64,000 nucleotides of DNA, taken from the NCBI GenBank assembly GCA_041393415.1, contig JAWKKE010000001.1, positions 806,001 to 870,000 on the forward strand. Direction: 5' to 3'. The stretch is from Thermoleophilia bacterium (GTDB lineage: Bacteria > Actinomycetota > Thermoleophilia > UBA2241). The position numbers were made by a program, and so were the translations under genes. This document shows positions 26,283-35,073 of this stretch, one piece after another. Each line of letters starts with the position of its first letter. The stretch's first letter is position 1. Below the pieces are notes generated by a model. The model was not told the DNA's origin and searched no databases. It was given only the letters and a program-made list of their open reading frames with translations.

Positions 26283-27863
26283 CTACTCCGCATAGTAGTA
26301 GGAGTAGCTGTCGCCAGACTTACCATACCGCGGCGTGTGACCGAGGAGTACAAGGCCGAGCTTGCGACATTGGATCTGCTCGAGCTGCGCGGCGGCCTCC
26401 TCCAAGACCGGCCGCTTCGCTTGAGCGAGGTCGACCAAGAATACGAGGCCGTCGACAACGCGCGCGATCGACGCCGGGTCACCAACCGCCAGGATTGACG
26501 GCGCATCAACAATCACGAGATCGAAGTCCCGCTCAAGCTGCCTGATCAGCTCCGCGAAGCTACGCGAAGCGACGACCTCGGCAGGGTTCGGCGGCGCGGG
26601 CCCGCTCGTCAGGACGTAGAGCGGTACACCCTCGTCCGTCGATACTCCCATCCTGGCGGCCCTGTGCGTATCTGGTGCAAGCACACCGAAAGGTCTGGTA
26701 CGCAACGCTTGCTTCAGGCTCGTCTTCCCTGTCAACACTGTCGAAACGCCGAGAGCATTCGGCAGCTTCATGTATGTGTGCACCTGAGGACGTCGAAGGT
26801 CGGCATCCACGAGCACGACGCGGACCCCTGTGGCCGCGATCGAGAGCGCCAGGTTGCAGATGGTCAGAGTCTTGCCCTCGTGCTGCAAAGCACTGGTCAG
26901 AACGAATGACTTAAGATCGCCATCGATGTTCGCGTACTCGAGGTTTCCGCGCAGTTTGCGTATGGACTCCGCCGCGGGATCATGCCCGCCGGCCAAGACC
27001 AGCAACGGCTGCTCCTGGATTGCCCGCGATGACAGCCTCCGCACTTTGCCGAGCACGGGCAGCCCGAAGATCTCCGCCACCTGCGCAGAGCTCCGCACCC
27101 GCGTATCGAGTTGCTCAAGCAGAATTGCCAGGCCGATTCCCAGTACCAGACCACCGGCCAACGCGAGACCACCTGTCTTCGCTGGTTGCGGGGAGACGGG
27201 CTCGCTCGGCGGACTCGCGGGAATCAGAACCCGGAAGTTTCCCGTCGCCGTGTCTTCGCGAATCTGCAGGTCGTGAAGTCGCTGCAAGAGAGTGGCGTAC
27301 TCCGATGATTCTCTTTCGGCCGACGTATTGAAGGTGTCGAGCTTGGACTGGATAACATCCTCGGCCTCGCGAATCTGTTCTCGTTCCTGCTCCTTGCGAT
27401 AGGCGACGAAGGCATCGGCGTAGGCTTCGGCGACGGTCGCCGCTACCTTCGGGTCTGGTCCGATCGCCGAGATCACCACCGTCGATGGCTCGGAACTTCC
27501 GCTCGCCGTGCCCGGCACTGCAGACACGCTGTACGCCGTTACATCAACGTCTTCTCCGATCTCGTCGCGCGCGCGCTGAATGAGATCAGGGCTGGCTATC
27601 ACCGCGGCGACACTGCCGAGCTCGACTTCACGCTGCGTTGGATCGATGTACGCGCTCACAGACAGAGGATCGGAGACATCGATCGAGATCTCGTAAATGA
27701 GCGTCGTGGACGCCTCATACATCGGCGTCCTGCTCAGCGAGTAGGCCATGGCGAGAACGAAGAGAATGACGACCGTCGCAATGACTACCCACCGCCGGCG
27801 AACGACGACGCGGACGTAATCGCGTAGCGATGCTTCGTTCGTGTCGTTCTCGTCATACGCCAC
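26283..27863 (-). CDS. Wzz-type chain-length protein fused to a BY-kinase
   Basis: 526 residues. A short cytoplasmic N-terminus is followed by a membrane segment (about 29-48), a Wzz-like extracytoplasmic region, a second membrane segment (about 228-246) and a cytoplasmic ATPase: Walker A SALQHEGKTLT near residue 327, Walker A' VVLVDADLRRPQ and Walker B LVIVDAPSIL. The C-terminus ends in a tyrosine cluster (SYSYYYAE) that BY-kinases autophosphorylate. It should control polysaccharide polymer length and export with the Wzx and Wzy-like proteins nearby. The Walker A has QHEGKT instead of the common PGEGKS/T, a mild change. It lies 60 bp upstream of the broken GT4. Confidence 0.9.
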   Translation of the reverse strand: MAYDENDTNEASLRDYVRVVVRRRWVVIATVVILFVLAMAYSLSRTPMYEASTTLIYEISIDVSDPLSVSAYIDPTQREVELGSVAAVIASPDLIQRARDEIGEDVDVTAYSVSAVPGTASGSSEPSTVVISAIGPDPKVAATVAEAYADAFVAYRKEQEREQIREAEDVIQSKLDTFNTSAERESSEYATLLQRLHDLQIREDTATGNFRVLIPASPPSEPVSPQPAKTGGLALAGGLVLGIGLAILLEQLDTRVRSSAQVAEIFGLPVLGKVRRLSSRAIQEQPLLVLAGGHDPAAESIRKLRGNLEYANIDGDLKSFVLTSALQHEGKTLTICNLALSIAATGVRVVLVDADLRRPQVHTYMKLPNALGVSTVLTGKTSLKQALRTRPFGVLAPDTHRAARMGVSTDEGVPLYVLTSGPAPPNPAEVVASRSFAELIRQLERDFDLVIVDAPSILAVGDPASIARVVDGLVFLVDLAQAKRPVLEEAAAQLEQIQCRKLGLVLLGHTPRYGKSGDSYSYYYAE

Positions 27864-27943
27864 AGTCGCCTCCCAGGCGTTTAGTCACACAAACACATGT
27901 ATCGGCAGCGCACCCCTCCACCCCGAGGTGCGCAGCCCACCCC

Positions 27944-28642
27944 TCAGCTGAGATCCTCCCTGAGCAGCGAGAGCAACACCGCATCCCGGTGATGCCCGTC
28001 TCGCATCACACGCCGACGCAAGACGCCTTCACGCCGAAACCCGCAACTTTCAGCCAAAGCAATGGCGTGCTCGTTCTCCGCCAGCGTAAGGCACTCAAGA
28101 CGCTCCAGCGTCGTGCTGGAGAATATCCAGCGCACGAACATGGCCAGCGCCTCAGCCATGAGTCCTCTTCCACGCGCTTCAGGGATCAGCCACAGGCCGA
28201 TGCTCGCCCGACCATAGTTCCAATCGATGCGGTGAACCTCCAGCATGCCGCACACGCGATCGGCTGCTGCTTCGACGACCGCGAGCACGAGACCTTCTCC
28301 GGACGATCGTTGATTCTCCTGGCTTTGAATCCAACGACGTGCCTCGTCAGGCGTTGCCAGCATGCGCCAGTTCGCCCAGTAACGAAGGTCGGACGCACTG
28401 TCGATTGCCACGAGTTCGGCAGCGTCGTCCGCGTCGAAACGACGCAGAAGCACACGATCTCCCCGCAACGAGCGGTCGAGCCGAGGAAGCGGAGGACGCT
28501 TGGCGCCTTCTCGCACCACACGCCAGCCCAGTCTTGCCAGGCCGGCGTTCGTCGCCCGCAAACATCGCCGGCCTGCCGCCTCGACTGCGGTCGCCATCTC
28601 GTGCACAGCCAAACAGCAGCCTGCTGCTTCCCGACGGCTCAT
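27944..28642 (-). CDS. GNAT acetyltransferase, RimJ/RimL type
   Basis: About 232 residues. The GNAT core spans about residues 65-225: RGDRVLLRRFDADDAAELV, GMLEVHRIDWNYGRASIGLWL, the acetyl-CoA loop PEARGRGLMAEAL and ERLECLTLAENEHAIALAESCGF. About 60 residues precede the domain and look like an extra helical region. ATG 28642 is chosen because GGAGG lies 9 bp upstream. It may acetylate a protein N-terminus or a sugar amine; its place between a polymerase-like gene and the BY-kinase suggests surface-glycan work, but this is inference. Confidence 0.75.
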   Translation of the reverse strand: MSRREAAGCCLAVHEMATAVEAAGRRCLRATNAGLARLGWRVVREGAKRPPLPRLDRSLRGDRVLLRRFDADDAAELVAIDSASDLRYWANWRMLATPDEARRWIQSQENQRSSGEGLVLAVVEAAADRVCGMLEVHRIDWNYGRASIGLWLIPEARGRGLMAEALAMFVRWIFSSTTLERLECLTLAENEHAIALAESCGFRREGVLRRRVMRDGHHRDAVLLSLLREDLS

Positions 28643-28757
28643 CGGCGAGCGCCTCCGAAGAGCGCCCTCGGCGAGCAGCGGAACATCCAAGACGGAGAGT
28701 GGCGGGCGAGCATCCTGACTCCCAGTGTAGCATCCACGGCGACCTCACGGACCGATC

Positions 28758-30068
28758 TCACGAACCAGCCGTCCGACCCGCAACCGCCTGCCTCCCCCCA
28801 TCCGGTCCGCTCGACAAGACGGGCAAAGACGCCTGCGCATTCGCTCGGATATCCGCCGCCTCTCGGCGGCGAAGAGAACGATCGGCATCTACCAGCAGCG
28901 CTACCGGTATCGCAAAGAGCACGATGTTCTCGATGGCATCGAAGTTCGTATTGAAGAGACAGAACGCCAAGTAGAAGGCAAGGTACGACAACATGACCGC
29001 GCTCAATCGACTTGCGTGACGGTTCTTCCAGCCCAGCCTGGCAGCGGCCACTATAAGGGCGAAGACGAGCCCGGCTGAGACCACGCCCTGCTTGTCGAGA
29101 GCCTGGAAGACGAAATTGTGTGGCTCAAAGGCTTCGTCTCCGAGATCGACCAAGTAGTACGTACGGTTCCACGTGTAGTCGCCGAGCGGGTGCACCCTGA
29201 TGAAGTCCCATGCGAGCCGCGAACGCTCCACACGGTCTTGCGCCGTGGAATCAGATTGCGCATTGAACATCGTGCGCAGCGAATAACTGGCGGCCTCACG
29301 CAGAACCGGCGACACCGAACTGAGAGCGATACCGACCACGATGCTCGCCACCGCGACGACGACGATTCTCTTCGCGGAACGACGGGAGGCCAAGAACTGA
29401 ACGGCCAGCGCAAACAGAAGCGCCACGTACCCGGCCCGGTGATTCACGATGATGATGCCGACAACACCTGCAAGCGAGAGAGCGTAGGCTCGTAGACCGC
29501 GCCGCTCCAGAAACAGACCGGTGAGCGCCAACCAGCCGAACACGAGGACCGAACCACCCCAGAGGATACGGAGCCTGTACTCGGTACCCTCCCAGTAGCC
29601 CTGAGGGCCGTCCGTCGCGTAGCGATAGAGAGCGAACACAAGGAGCAGGACCGCGGCGGCATTCACGAAGCCGACCAATTGGCGAGGAGGCACATAGCGC
29701 AGCCCAACGAAGACGAAGAAAGGAATGAGGACCATCCCGATTCGTCCCTCAAGACTCGTCACCGCGTCGCCCACGGAGATGCCGTAGATAATCACGGCGA
29801 TAGGCACGACGACCAGTACCTGGTACAGAACGTACGCAGCATTCAGACGAAGCACGAGGCGATCTGCATTGGGAGGCGGCACTGGTCTCTTGAGCCCGAT
29901 GGAGTAGAGCAACAGACCCACACAGGCCGCAAGGAGTACATCGAAGATGTACACCGGGGCGGATCCCACCCAGATCAGCACCACGTGCGTGAGAACAGGT
30001 TCCGTTGCGATAGCGATTGCTGAGAACGCGACCAGGCAGACCACAAGCGCCCGCACGACGTACCTCAC
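28758..30068 (-). CDS. O-antigen ligase / Wzy-polymerase-like membrane protein
   Basis: 436 residues with about 11 predicted membrane segments and one large outer loop near residues 265-325. The loop ends in FEPHNFVFQALDKQGVVSAGL, the HN-x3-Q-x4-G region typical of the WaaL/Wzy superfamily, preceded by RLAWDFIRVHPLGDYTW. In a Wzx/Wzy system this would polymerise repeat units or ligate the polymer on the outer face. The GTG start has GGAGG 7 bp upstream. A perfect palindrome lies just upstream (30104-30117). The C-terminal tail after residue 395 is Arg/Ala-rich and cytoplasmic. Confidence 0.82.
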   Translation of the reverse strand: MRYVVRALVVCLVAFSAIAIATEPVLTHVVLIWVGSAPVYIFDVLLAACVGLLLYSIGLKRPVPPPNADRLVLRLNAAYVLYQVLVVVPIAVIIYGISVGDAVTSLEGRIGMVLIPFFVFVGLRYVPPRQLVGFVNAAAVLLLVFALYRYATDGPQGYWEGTEYRLRILWGGSVLVFGWLALTGLFLERRGLRAYALSLAGVVGIIIVNHRAGYVALLFALAVQFLASRRSAKRIVVVAVASIVVGIALSSVSPVLREAASYSLRTMFNAQSDSTAQDRVERSRLAWDFIRVHPLGDYTWNRTYYLVDLGDEAFEPHNFVFQALDKQGVVSAGLVFALIVAAARLGWKNRHASRLSAVMLSYLAFYLAFCLFNTNFDAIENIVLFAIPVALLVDADRSLRRREAADIRANAQASLPVLSSGPDGGRQAVAGRTAGS

Positions 30069-30103
30069 GAGCGATCCTCCAGGCGTCAGTGAACTCTAGT
30101 AGC

Positions 30104-30117
30104 GCATGATGTCATGC
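30104..30117. promoter_or_regulatory. Palindrome in promoter position upstream of the O-antigen ligase-like gene
   Basis: GCATGATGTCATGC is a 6-bp perfect inverted repeat with a 2-base centre. On the minus strand it lies 5 bp upstream of TAGAGT (30093-30098), a candidate -10 placed about 25 bp before the start codon at 30068. Operator function is a guess from position. Confidence 0.35.
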
Positions 30118-30188
30118 TGTGACAGTCGGCAAAAGCGACGCATTCATGATAGACCGGGGACGTAGCCGTCACGCCGAGTCTGACATGC

Positions 30189-31490
30189 CTACTCGATCGA
30201 GTTCGGCGCGGTCACGTTGCCGCTGCTCCCGCCCCCTATGGCAAACAGTGTTGCCGCTCTCGGCACTCGCAGCGTGTTGCCGACGATCGTGTTGTCGCGA
30301 GCCTGCTCGAGTTCGAAGATGGTACGCCCCACATCGGCGACCACGGTGTTGCCCGTGAACTTGTTGCCGGCCCCTTTGAGGTAGAAGTACGCCACCTCAG
30401 GGTACTGAATCGCACCGGTATCGCGCGTGAGATCAAACAGATTGTCGCGAATGATGGTCTTAGGTGCGACAAACGACATGTCGCCGTGGCCCATCTTGAA
30501 CGTGTTGTTGGAAGCACGGTAGACCGTGTTGCCCTCGATCACCACGTCGCGTGGGCTCTCCACACATATCGTGTAACCCCAGCGAGAATCCTCGGCAAGA
30601 CCACCGCCCTTGAGCACGCTGTCGCGTATGAGAGCAGGTCCGCTCGCCCGCACTTGCGTGCCCGAGATTGGCATGTCCGCGAGATCGACGCAGAATTCGT
30701 CGGTCGCCTCGAAGACGCAGTCCACAATCCTGAGATTGGACCACCCATGCACCACCGGCCCGCGCGACGAATCTGTGAAGGCCTCCAACCCCGCTCGCGG
30801 CGAGCCGCTGCGCACGCCGTTCGAGACGCCGATGTGGCAGCCCTTGAAGGTGACATCAGTCACATGCGATCCACCCGCAGCGCCCACCTCGAAGACCGAG
30901 ATGTTGTTGAAGTCACGCGAGTGCTGCGCATCCTCGACGCCCAGATTGCACTCCACTTTGCAGTCGCTGAAGGTGATGCGCGCGCAGTCATTGCCCATTC
31001 CGTATCCGAGCATGATCACCGCGCAATCCGCACTCTCGCCGCCGCCGCCACGAAACCGACAACGAGCGAACGTGGAGTCATGAGCACCGGGGGAGAGGCG
31101 AAACGACTTACCCTCGGTGCCGATCTTGAGATCAAGTAGGGTGACGTGACTGCCAGCCTTGACGGCCCCATGCAGCCAACTACGCTCCATCCCCGAACCA
31201 ATCACGCGTACCCCATCCGGGATAGCGAGAGATGACAGGCGATACTCGCCCGCCGGCACACGCACCGTACCCCCGCTTCGCTGGGCCGCAACCTGCAGGG
31301 CCTTGCGAAATGCGCGCGTGTCATCGTGTCGCCCATCCCCCACAGCCCCGAAGTCCTTCACACTGACGGTGAACAGCACTACCTTGCTGGGACTCGCGCC
31401 GCAGGCGATCGACGGCATGGCACCGGCAAGCAACAGAACACAGGCCAACACGCCGATCAACCGCGTGTTCGTGTGCGCCTCGAACGGCAA
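30189..31490 (-). CDS. Secreted right-handed beta-helix protein (pectate-lyase-like)
   Basis: 433 residues: signal peptide (VLACVLLLAGAMPSIAC, possibly a lipobox-like IAC-G), then the pectate-lyase superfamily start VSVKDFGAVGDGRHDDTRAF and many short turns of a right-handed beta-helix rich in Asn and Gly (GNTVYRASNNTFKMGHGDMS, GNKFTGNTVV). It is paralogous to the C-terminal half of the next gene; both share NLGVED/NLGVEN, GVSNGVRSG, HGWSNL, RASGPALIR and TICVESP. TTG start with GAGG upstream. It may cleave or bind the polysaccharide made by this locus. No catalytic residues can be named. Confidence 0.82.
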   Translation of the reverse strand: MPFEAHTNTRLIGVLACVLLLAGAMPSIACGASPSKVVLFTVSVKDFGAVGDGRHDDTRAFRKALQVAAQRSGGTVRVPAGEYRLSSLAIPDGVRVIGSGMERSWLHGAVKAGSHVTLLDLKIGTEGKSFRLSPGAHDSTFARCRFRGGGGESADCAVIMLGYGMGNDCARITFSDCKVECNLGVEDAQHSRDFNNISVFEVGAAGGSHVTDVTFKGCHIGVSNGVRSGSPRAGLEAFTDSSRGPVVHGWSNLRIVDCVFEATDEFCVDLADMPISGTQVRASGPALIRDSVLKGGGLAEDSRWGYTICVESPRDVVIEGNTVYRASNNTFKMGHGDMSFVAPKTIIRDNLFDLTRDTGAIQYPEVAYFYLKGAGNKFTGNTVVADVGRTIFELEQARDNTIVGNTLRVPRAATLFAIGGGSSGNVTAPNSIE

Positions 31491-31631
31491 CAGAAGATCC
31501 TCGCTTCCCGGCCCTTACGAAGCAGCCCGCTGCGGAGAGTAGCTTTCAAGTAACCACACCGCACTCGGCTACCACAACCATCGTAAGGCCTTGTTCGCGC
31601 GGATTCCAGGAGAGCCCGGCAAGCGACAGAT

Positions 31632-31669
31632 GGGCCCCGGGCCACGCGCGAAGCAAGGCGCCGGGGCCC
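31632..31669 (-). terminator. Strong GC hairpin downstream of the discoidin/beta-helix gene
   Basis: GGGCCCCGG (31632-31640) and CCGGGGCCC (31661-31669) form a perfect 9-bp stem with a 20-base loop, 32 bp after the stop of the minus-strand gene ending at 31701. There is no clear T-run, so this could be an intrinsic terminator of the high-GC kind or an mRNA 3'-end stabiliser. Confidence 0.5.
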
Positions 31670-31700
31670 TGACGGTCCCGCGAAGTGAACTCGAGACGCT

Positions 31701-33794
31701 CTAACTGGTCACGTCGTTCGGCGTAGTGACGTTGCCAGAGCAGCCGTCATCCAACTGGAAAAGCCGCGTTGCAGACGGCACTCGAAGCGCATTGCCCGTG
31801 ATCACGTTGTCACGTGCTTGCTGCAGTTCGAAGACAATGCCCAGGGTGCCGCTCGAAATCGTGTTGCCGGTGAACTGATTACCGCCGCCCTTCACGTAGA
31901 GCGCCGGCGAGCCCAGCGGGATTCCCCAGTTTGTCGTTAGGTCAAAGGTGTTGTTGCGCACTACCACCGCCGGATTGACGGTGCTCATGTCGCCACAACC
32001 CATCTTGAACGTGTTGTTGGCGGCACGATAAATCGTGTTGCCCTCAATCACCACACCCTTGGGGCTCTCTACGCAGATGGTGTAGTTCCAGCCGCCCTTG
32101 AGTGTGTTACCGCGGATCAGCGCTGGCCCACTCGCACGCGTACTGCTACCGGACAGCGTGCAGTCGGCAAGGTCGATGTTGTACCAGTCTGACGGCTCAA
32201 ATACGCAGTTCACGACACTCAGATTGCTCCAGCCGTGCGTAACCGTGCCGTTGCTGTCCCACGTATACGCTTCCAGATCCATGCGCGGGCAACCCGAACG
32301 CACGCCATTGGAGACACCGACTTGGCAACTGTCGAACGTTACGTTGTTCACGTGAGCGCCACCAGCAGCGCCGTTCTCAGTGATACGGATGTTATTGAAA
32401 TCGTTAGAGAACGAGGCGTTCTCGACACCGAGATTGCACTCGATGAGACATCCTCTGAACGTGATGCCGTCGCAACTCGACGTTCCATCACCGAGCGTGA
32501 TGACCGGCGCGTTGCTGCCGGTGCCACCGCCGCCACGAAAACGAACGCCCTCAAACAGCGTGTTCGCGGCGCCGGCTGCGTTACGCACAGAGTACCCTGC
32601 GTCACCGAGCTTGATGTCCCGCACGACGACGTTCGAGCCGTAGTAGATCTTGGCCTTGAGCCAGCTCGCATCCATCCCCGCGCCTTGCAGCGTTACTCCA
32701 TTTGGGATCGTGATCGCGTTCGCAGACGCCCAGGTACCAGCCGGAATGGTGATCGTCGTGCCAGCCTGTGCGCTCGTGATCTGCGAGTAGAGCTGCTCAG
32801 CCGAGAGTGTCGGGGTAGGCGTGGGAGTGGGGGTCGGGGTTGCTGTCGCAGTCGGAGTGGGAGTAGGAGTTGGCGTCGGTGTGGGCGTCACGGTCGGCGT
32901 CGGCGTAGGAGTTGGTGTCGGTGTGGGCGTCACGGTCGGTGTCGGTGTGGGCGTCGGAGTTGGGGTCGGTGTTGCTGTCGCAGTCGGAGTGGGAGTAGGA
33001 GTTGGTGTCGGTGTGGGCGTCACGGTCGGCGTCGGCGTAGGAGTTGGCGTGGAAGTTGCCGAGGGCGCGGGCGTAGGCGTCGGTGCCACGGCGCCATAGA
33101 CCGATACCTCGTACACAGACGCCGGCACGGCTGAGGAGCTGGCCCCGACCACTCTGACTCGCACAAAACGAGCGGTGGACGTCATCGCATCCGTCGTCGT
33201 TCCCTTGACGCGATTGGTGCTTCGATCGACGGCGGGCTCGAAGACAGCGCCGTCGTCGCTGGTCTCGAGAACGTACTTGTACGCGCGATTCGCCTCGTAC
33301 CACTTGATCTGAATACCGGAGAGGTCGGCCTTCGCGCCGAGATCGACGGTCCACCATTGGGGATAGTCCGCCGAGCTAGCCGCCCACCGGGACCCGAGCC
33401 GACCATCGTTGCCGGATGCAGCAGAAGTGCCCGAAAGGCTCGAACTCGCGCTGGAGGGGAGAGCCACCGAGAGCAGATCACCGGAAGGCGTCGGCGCCGG
33501 TCGGGCCGCGCTCAACGGAACCTTGCGCAGAACGATGTATTTCTTGTCTCGCTCGATGACCCGAAACGTGGGAACACCGTGAACTTTCGCGAAGTGCTGG
33601 CTCTTGTACACGACGAGTGTCCGCTTGTGACCGCGAACAACATCGTAGCTGCGGGCGTGCTTGATGATCCTGTAGCGAAGAGACTTAGAAGAGGCGGCGG
33701 CGTGCGCCGGAGAGACCACCAGGAGACTCAAGACCACGGCCGCGATGACGAGAGCGCTGGCGAGGCCGAAAGAGAGACTCAGTTTCCTTGTCAT
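31701..33794 (-). CDS. Secreted protein: discoidin domain, Thr-Pro linker, beta-helix
   Basis: 697 residues: signal peptide ending AHAA (about 31), a basic region, an F5/8 type C (discoidin) domain at about 105-235 (SGNDGRLGSRWAASSADYPQW, WTVDLG, IQIKWYE, ARFVRVRVVG), a long Thr-Pro linker (about 236-328) and a right-handed beta-helix to the end. The discoidin fold usually binds carbohydrate; the helix domain is a paralogue of the neighbouring protein. ATG 33794 has GGAGGAG upstream and begins a clean signal peptide. It may stay on the surface polysaccharide while the helix domain acts on or binds it. The catalytic role is unknown. Confidence 0.85.
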   Translation of the reverse strand: MTRKLSLSFGLASALVIAAVVLSLLVVSPAHAAASSKSLRYRIIKHARSYDVVRGHKRTLVVYKSQHFAKVHGVPTFRVIERDKKYIVLRKVPLSAARPAPTPSGDLLSVALPSSASSSLSGTSAASGNDGRLGSRWAASSADYPQWWTVDLGAKADLSGIQIKWYEANRAYKYVLETSDDGAVFEPAVDRSTNRVKGTTTDAMTSTARFVRVRVVGASSSAVPASVYEVSVYGAVAPTPTPAPSATSTPTPTPTPTVTPTPTPTPTPTPTATATPTPTPTPTPTPTVTPTPTPTPTPTPTVTPTPTPTPTPTPTATATPTPTPTPTPTLSAEQLYSQITSAQAGTTITIPAGTWASANAITIPNGVTLQGAGMDASWLKAKIYYGSNVVVRDIKLGDAGYSVRNAAGAANTLFEGVRFRGGGGTGSNAPVITLGDGTSSCDGITFRGCLIECNLGVENASFSNDFNNIRITENGAAGGAHVNNVTFDSCQVGVSNGVRSGCPRMDLEAYTWDSNGTVTHGWSNLSVVNCVFEPSDWYNIDLADCTLSGSSTRASGPALIRGNTLKGGWNYTICVESPKGVVIEGNTIYRAANNTFKMGCGDMSTVNPAVVVRNNTFDLTTNWGIPLGSPALYVKGGGNQFTGNTISSGTLGIVFELQQARDNVITGNALRVPSATRLFQLDDGCSGNVTTPNDVTS
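32812..33090. repeat. Thr-Pro-coding tandem repeat with a 132-bp higher-order unit
   Basis: Degenerate 6- and 12-bp units (GGTGTGGGCGTC and like forms on the plus strand) encode Thr-Pro dipeptides on the minus strand, broken by TVTP and TATATP blocks. The segment beginning TGCTGTCGCAGTCGGAGTGG occurs at 32841 and again at 32973, so a 132-bp (44-codon) block has been duplicated with few changes. All units are multiples of three, so slippage changes length without breaking the frame. Confidence 0.85.
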
Positions 33795-34125
33795 TGGCAC
33801 ATGCTCCTCCGAGACAAGGAACGCACGAAGTCGTGGCGGCACGACGACGCCCAGGCACCATCCAGGGGAGACAGGAGGTCACACCGGCGTGACTCGCGTG
33901 AGTTCCATCAGCGTTGCTACGAGCAGTCGTCACCGCTCGTGTCTCAGATCGGCGATGCCCGCCAATCCCTAAGGGTTATGGACGAATGGCCGTCTTCCGA
34001 TACGGCAACACGAAGGGCTCGCGTGTGGCCTCGAGTGGGCAACTCGCCAAGTCCAGGCAATGGCTGGCGCTATAATCGGCGGGCCGCGGGCGACGAGCGC
34101 GAGAACCGCGCAACGAGGGGGTAAC
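33795..34125. promoter_or_regulatory. 331-bp divergent control region with three inverted repeats
   Basis: No gene is seen. It holds GTCACACCGGCGTGAC (33878-33893, palindrome with one mismatched pair), ACTCGCGTGAGT (33892-33903, near-palindrome) and ACGAGC/GCTCGT (33919-33924 and 33935-33940, 10-base loop). TATAAT at 34071-34076 is a perfect -10 consensus and would start transcription about 43 bp before the epimerase GTG at 34126, though no matching -35 is visible. The region separates the minus-strand secreted proteins from the plus-strand assembly genes. Confidence 0.4.
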
Positions 34126-35064
34126 GTGACTGATCATTACTTGGTAACCGGTGGTGGTGGATTCATCGGTTCACATGTCGTAAACGAACTCCTATCCCGC
34201 GGTCACCGAGTGCGGGTCCTCGACAACTTCTCGACGGGGCGTCGACAGAATCTGGCGCCGTTCCTTGACGACATAGAGCTCATCGAGGGTGACATTCGCA
34301 GCTACGAGCGAGCGACAACAGCCGTGAAGGGCGTCGACGTCGTGATCCACCTCGCCGCCCTACCGTCCGTCCCCCGTTCGGTCCAGGACCCGCTGACAAC
34401 CTCGGAGGTCAACGTCACCGGGACTCTCAACGTCCTTCTGGCCGCGCGCGATCACGGTGTGAGGCGCGTCGCCATGGCTTCATCGTCATCCGTCTATGGT
34501 TCCAACAACTTCCTCCCCAAACACGAGGAGCTCATTCCGCACCCCATCTCACCCTACGGGGTGTCCAAGCTAGCGGCGGAGCAGTACGCGATGGCGTTTC
34601 ACTCCGTATACGGTCTGGAGACCGTTGCTCTCCGGTACTTCAATGTTTTCGGCCCCAGGCAGGATCCCAACTCGCAGTACAGCGGAGTGGTCGCTCTCTT
34701 TGTACGCCTCGCTCTCGAGAACAAGCAGCCGCATGTATGCGGAGACGGAACCCAGACGCGCGATTTCACCTATGTGTCGAACGTGGTCGACGCAACGCTT
34801 CTCGCAGCTGCCGCTCCACAAGCAAGCGGATCCGTACTCAACATCGGATGCGGTGCGTCCTCGTCGGTCCTCGATCTCATCGCCGCTATCGAGCGAGTCT
34901 CCAGCCGCTCTCTAGATCCGGTCTTCGGGCCGCCACGGGCCGGTGACGTCAAGCACTCCTTCGCCAACATCGATCGGGCGCGAGCGCGACTCGGCTACGA
35001 GCCGCGCGTGCCCTTCGCCGAGGGCATCGCGAAGACGTACCAAGCGCTCGCCGACGACGAGTAA
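34126..35064 (+). CDS. NAD-dependent sugar-nucleotide epimerase/dehydratase
   Basis: 312-residue extended SDR. The N-terminal VTGGGGFIGSH binds NAD; the catalytic set is SSSSVYG (Ser) and SPYGVSKLAAEQY (Tyr-x3-Lys). RYFNVFGPRQDP and GDGTQTRDFTYV are typical of UDP-glucose 4-epimerase-like and related enzymes. The GTG start is preceded by GAGGGGG and begins directly with the Rossmann strand; an upstream in-frame start would add 22 residues without homology. It probably makes an activated sugar for the glycosyltransferases. Exact substrate cannot be read from the sequence. Confidence 0.88.
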   Translation: MTDHYLVTGGGGFIGSHVVNELLSRGHRVRVLDNFSTGRRQNLAPFLDDIELIEGDIRSYERATTAVKGVDVVIHLAALPSVPRSVQDPLTTSEVNVTGTLNVLLAARDHGVRRVAMASSSSVYGSNNFLPKHEELIPHPISPYGVSKLAAEQYAMAFHSVYGLETVALRYFNVFGPRQDPNSQYSGVVALFVRLALENKQPHVCGDGTQTRDFTYVSNVVDATLLAAAAPQASGSVLNIGCGASSSVLDLIAAIERVSSRSLDPVFGPPRAGDVKHSFANIDRARARLGYEPRVPFAEGIAKTYQALADDE

Positions 35065-35073
35065 ACGGCTCCT

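Noticed and set aside
32812..33090. CRISPR-like appearance of the repeat block
   Set aside because: Units are degenerate 6/12-bp in-frame codon repeats without unique spacers and without cas genes nearby.
32821..33099. Plus-strand frame reading Gly-Val repeats
   Set aside because: It is the mirror of the Thr-Pro linker on the minus strand, which sits inside a real secreted protein.
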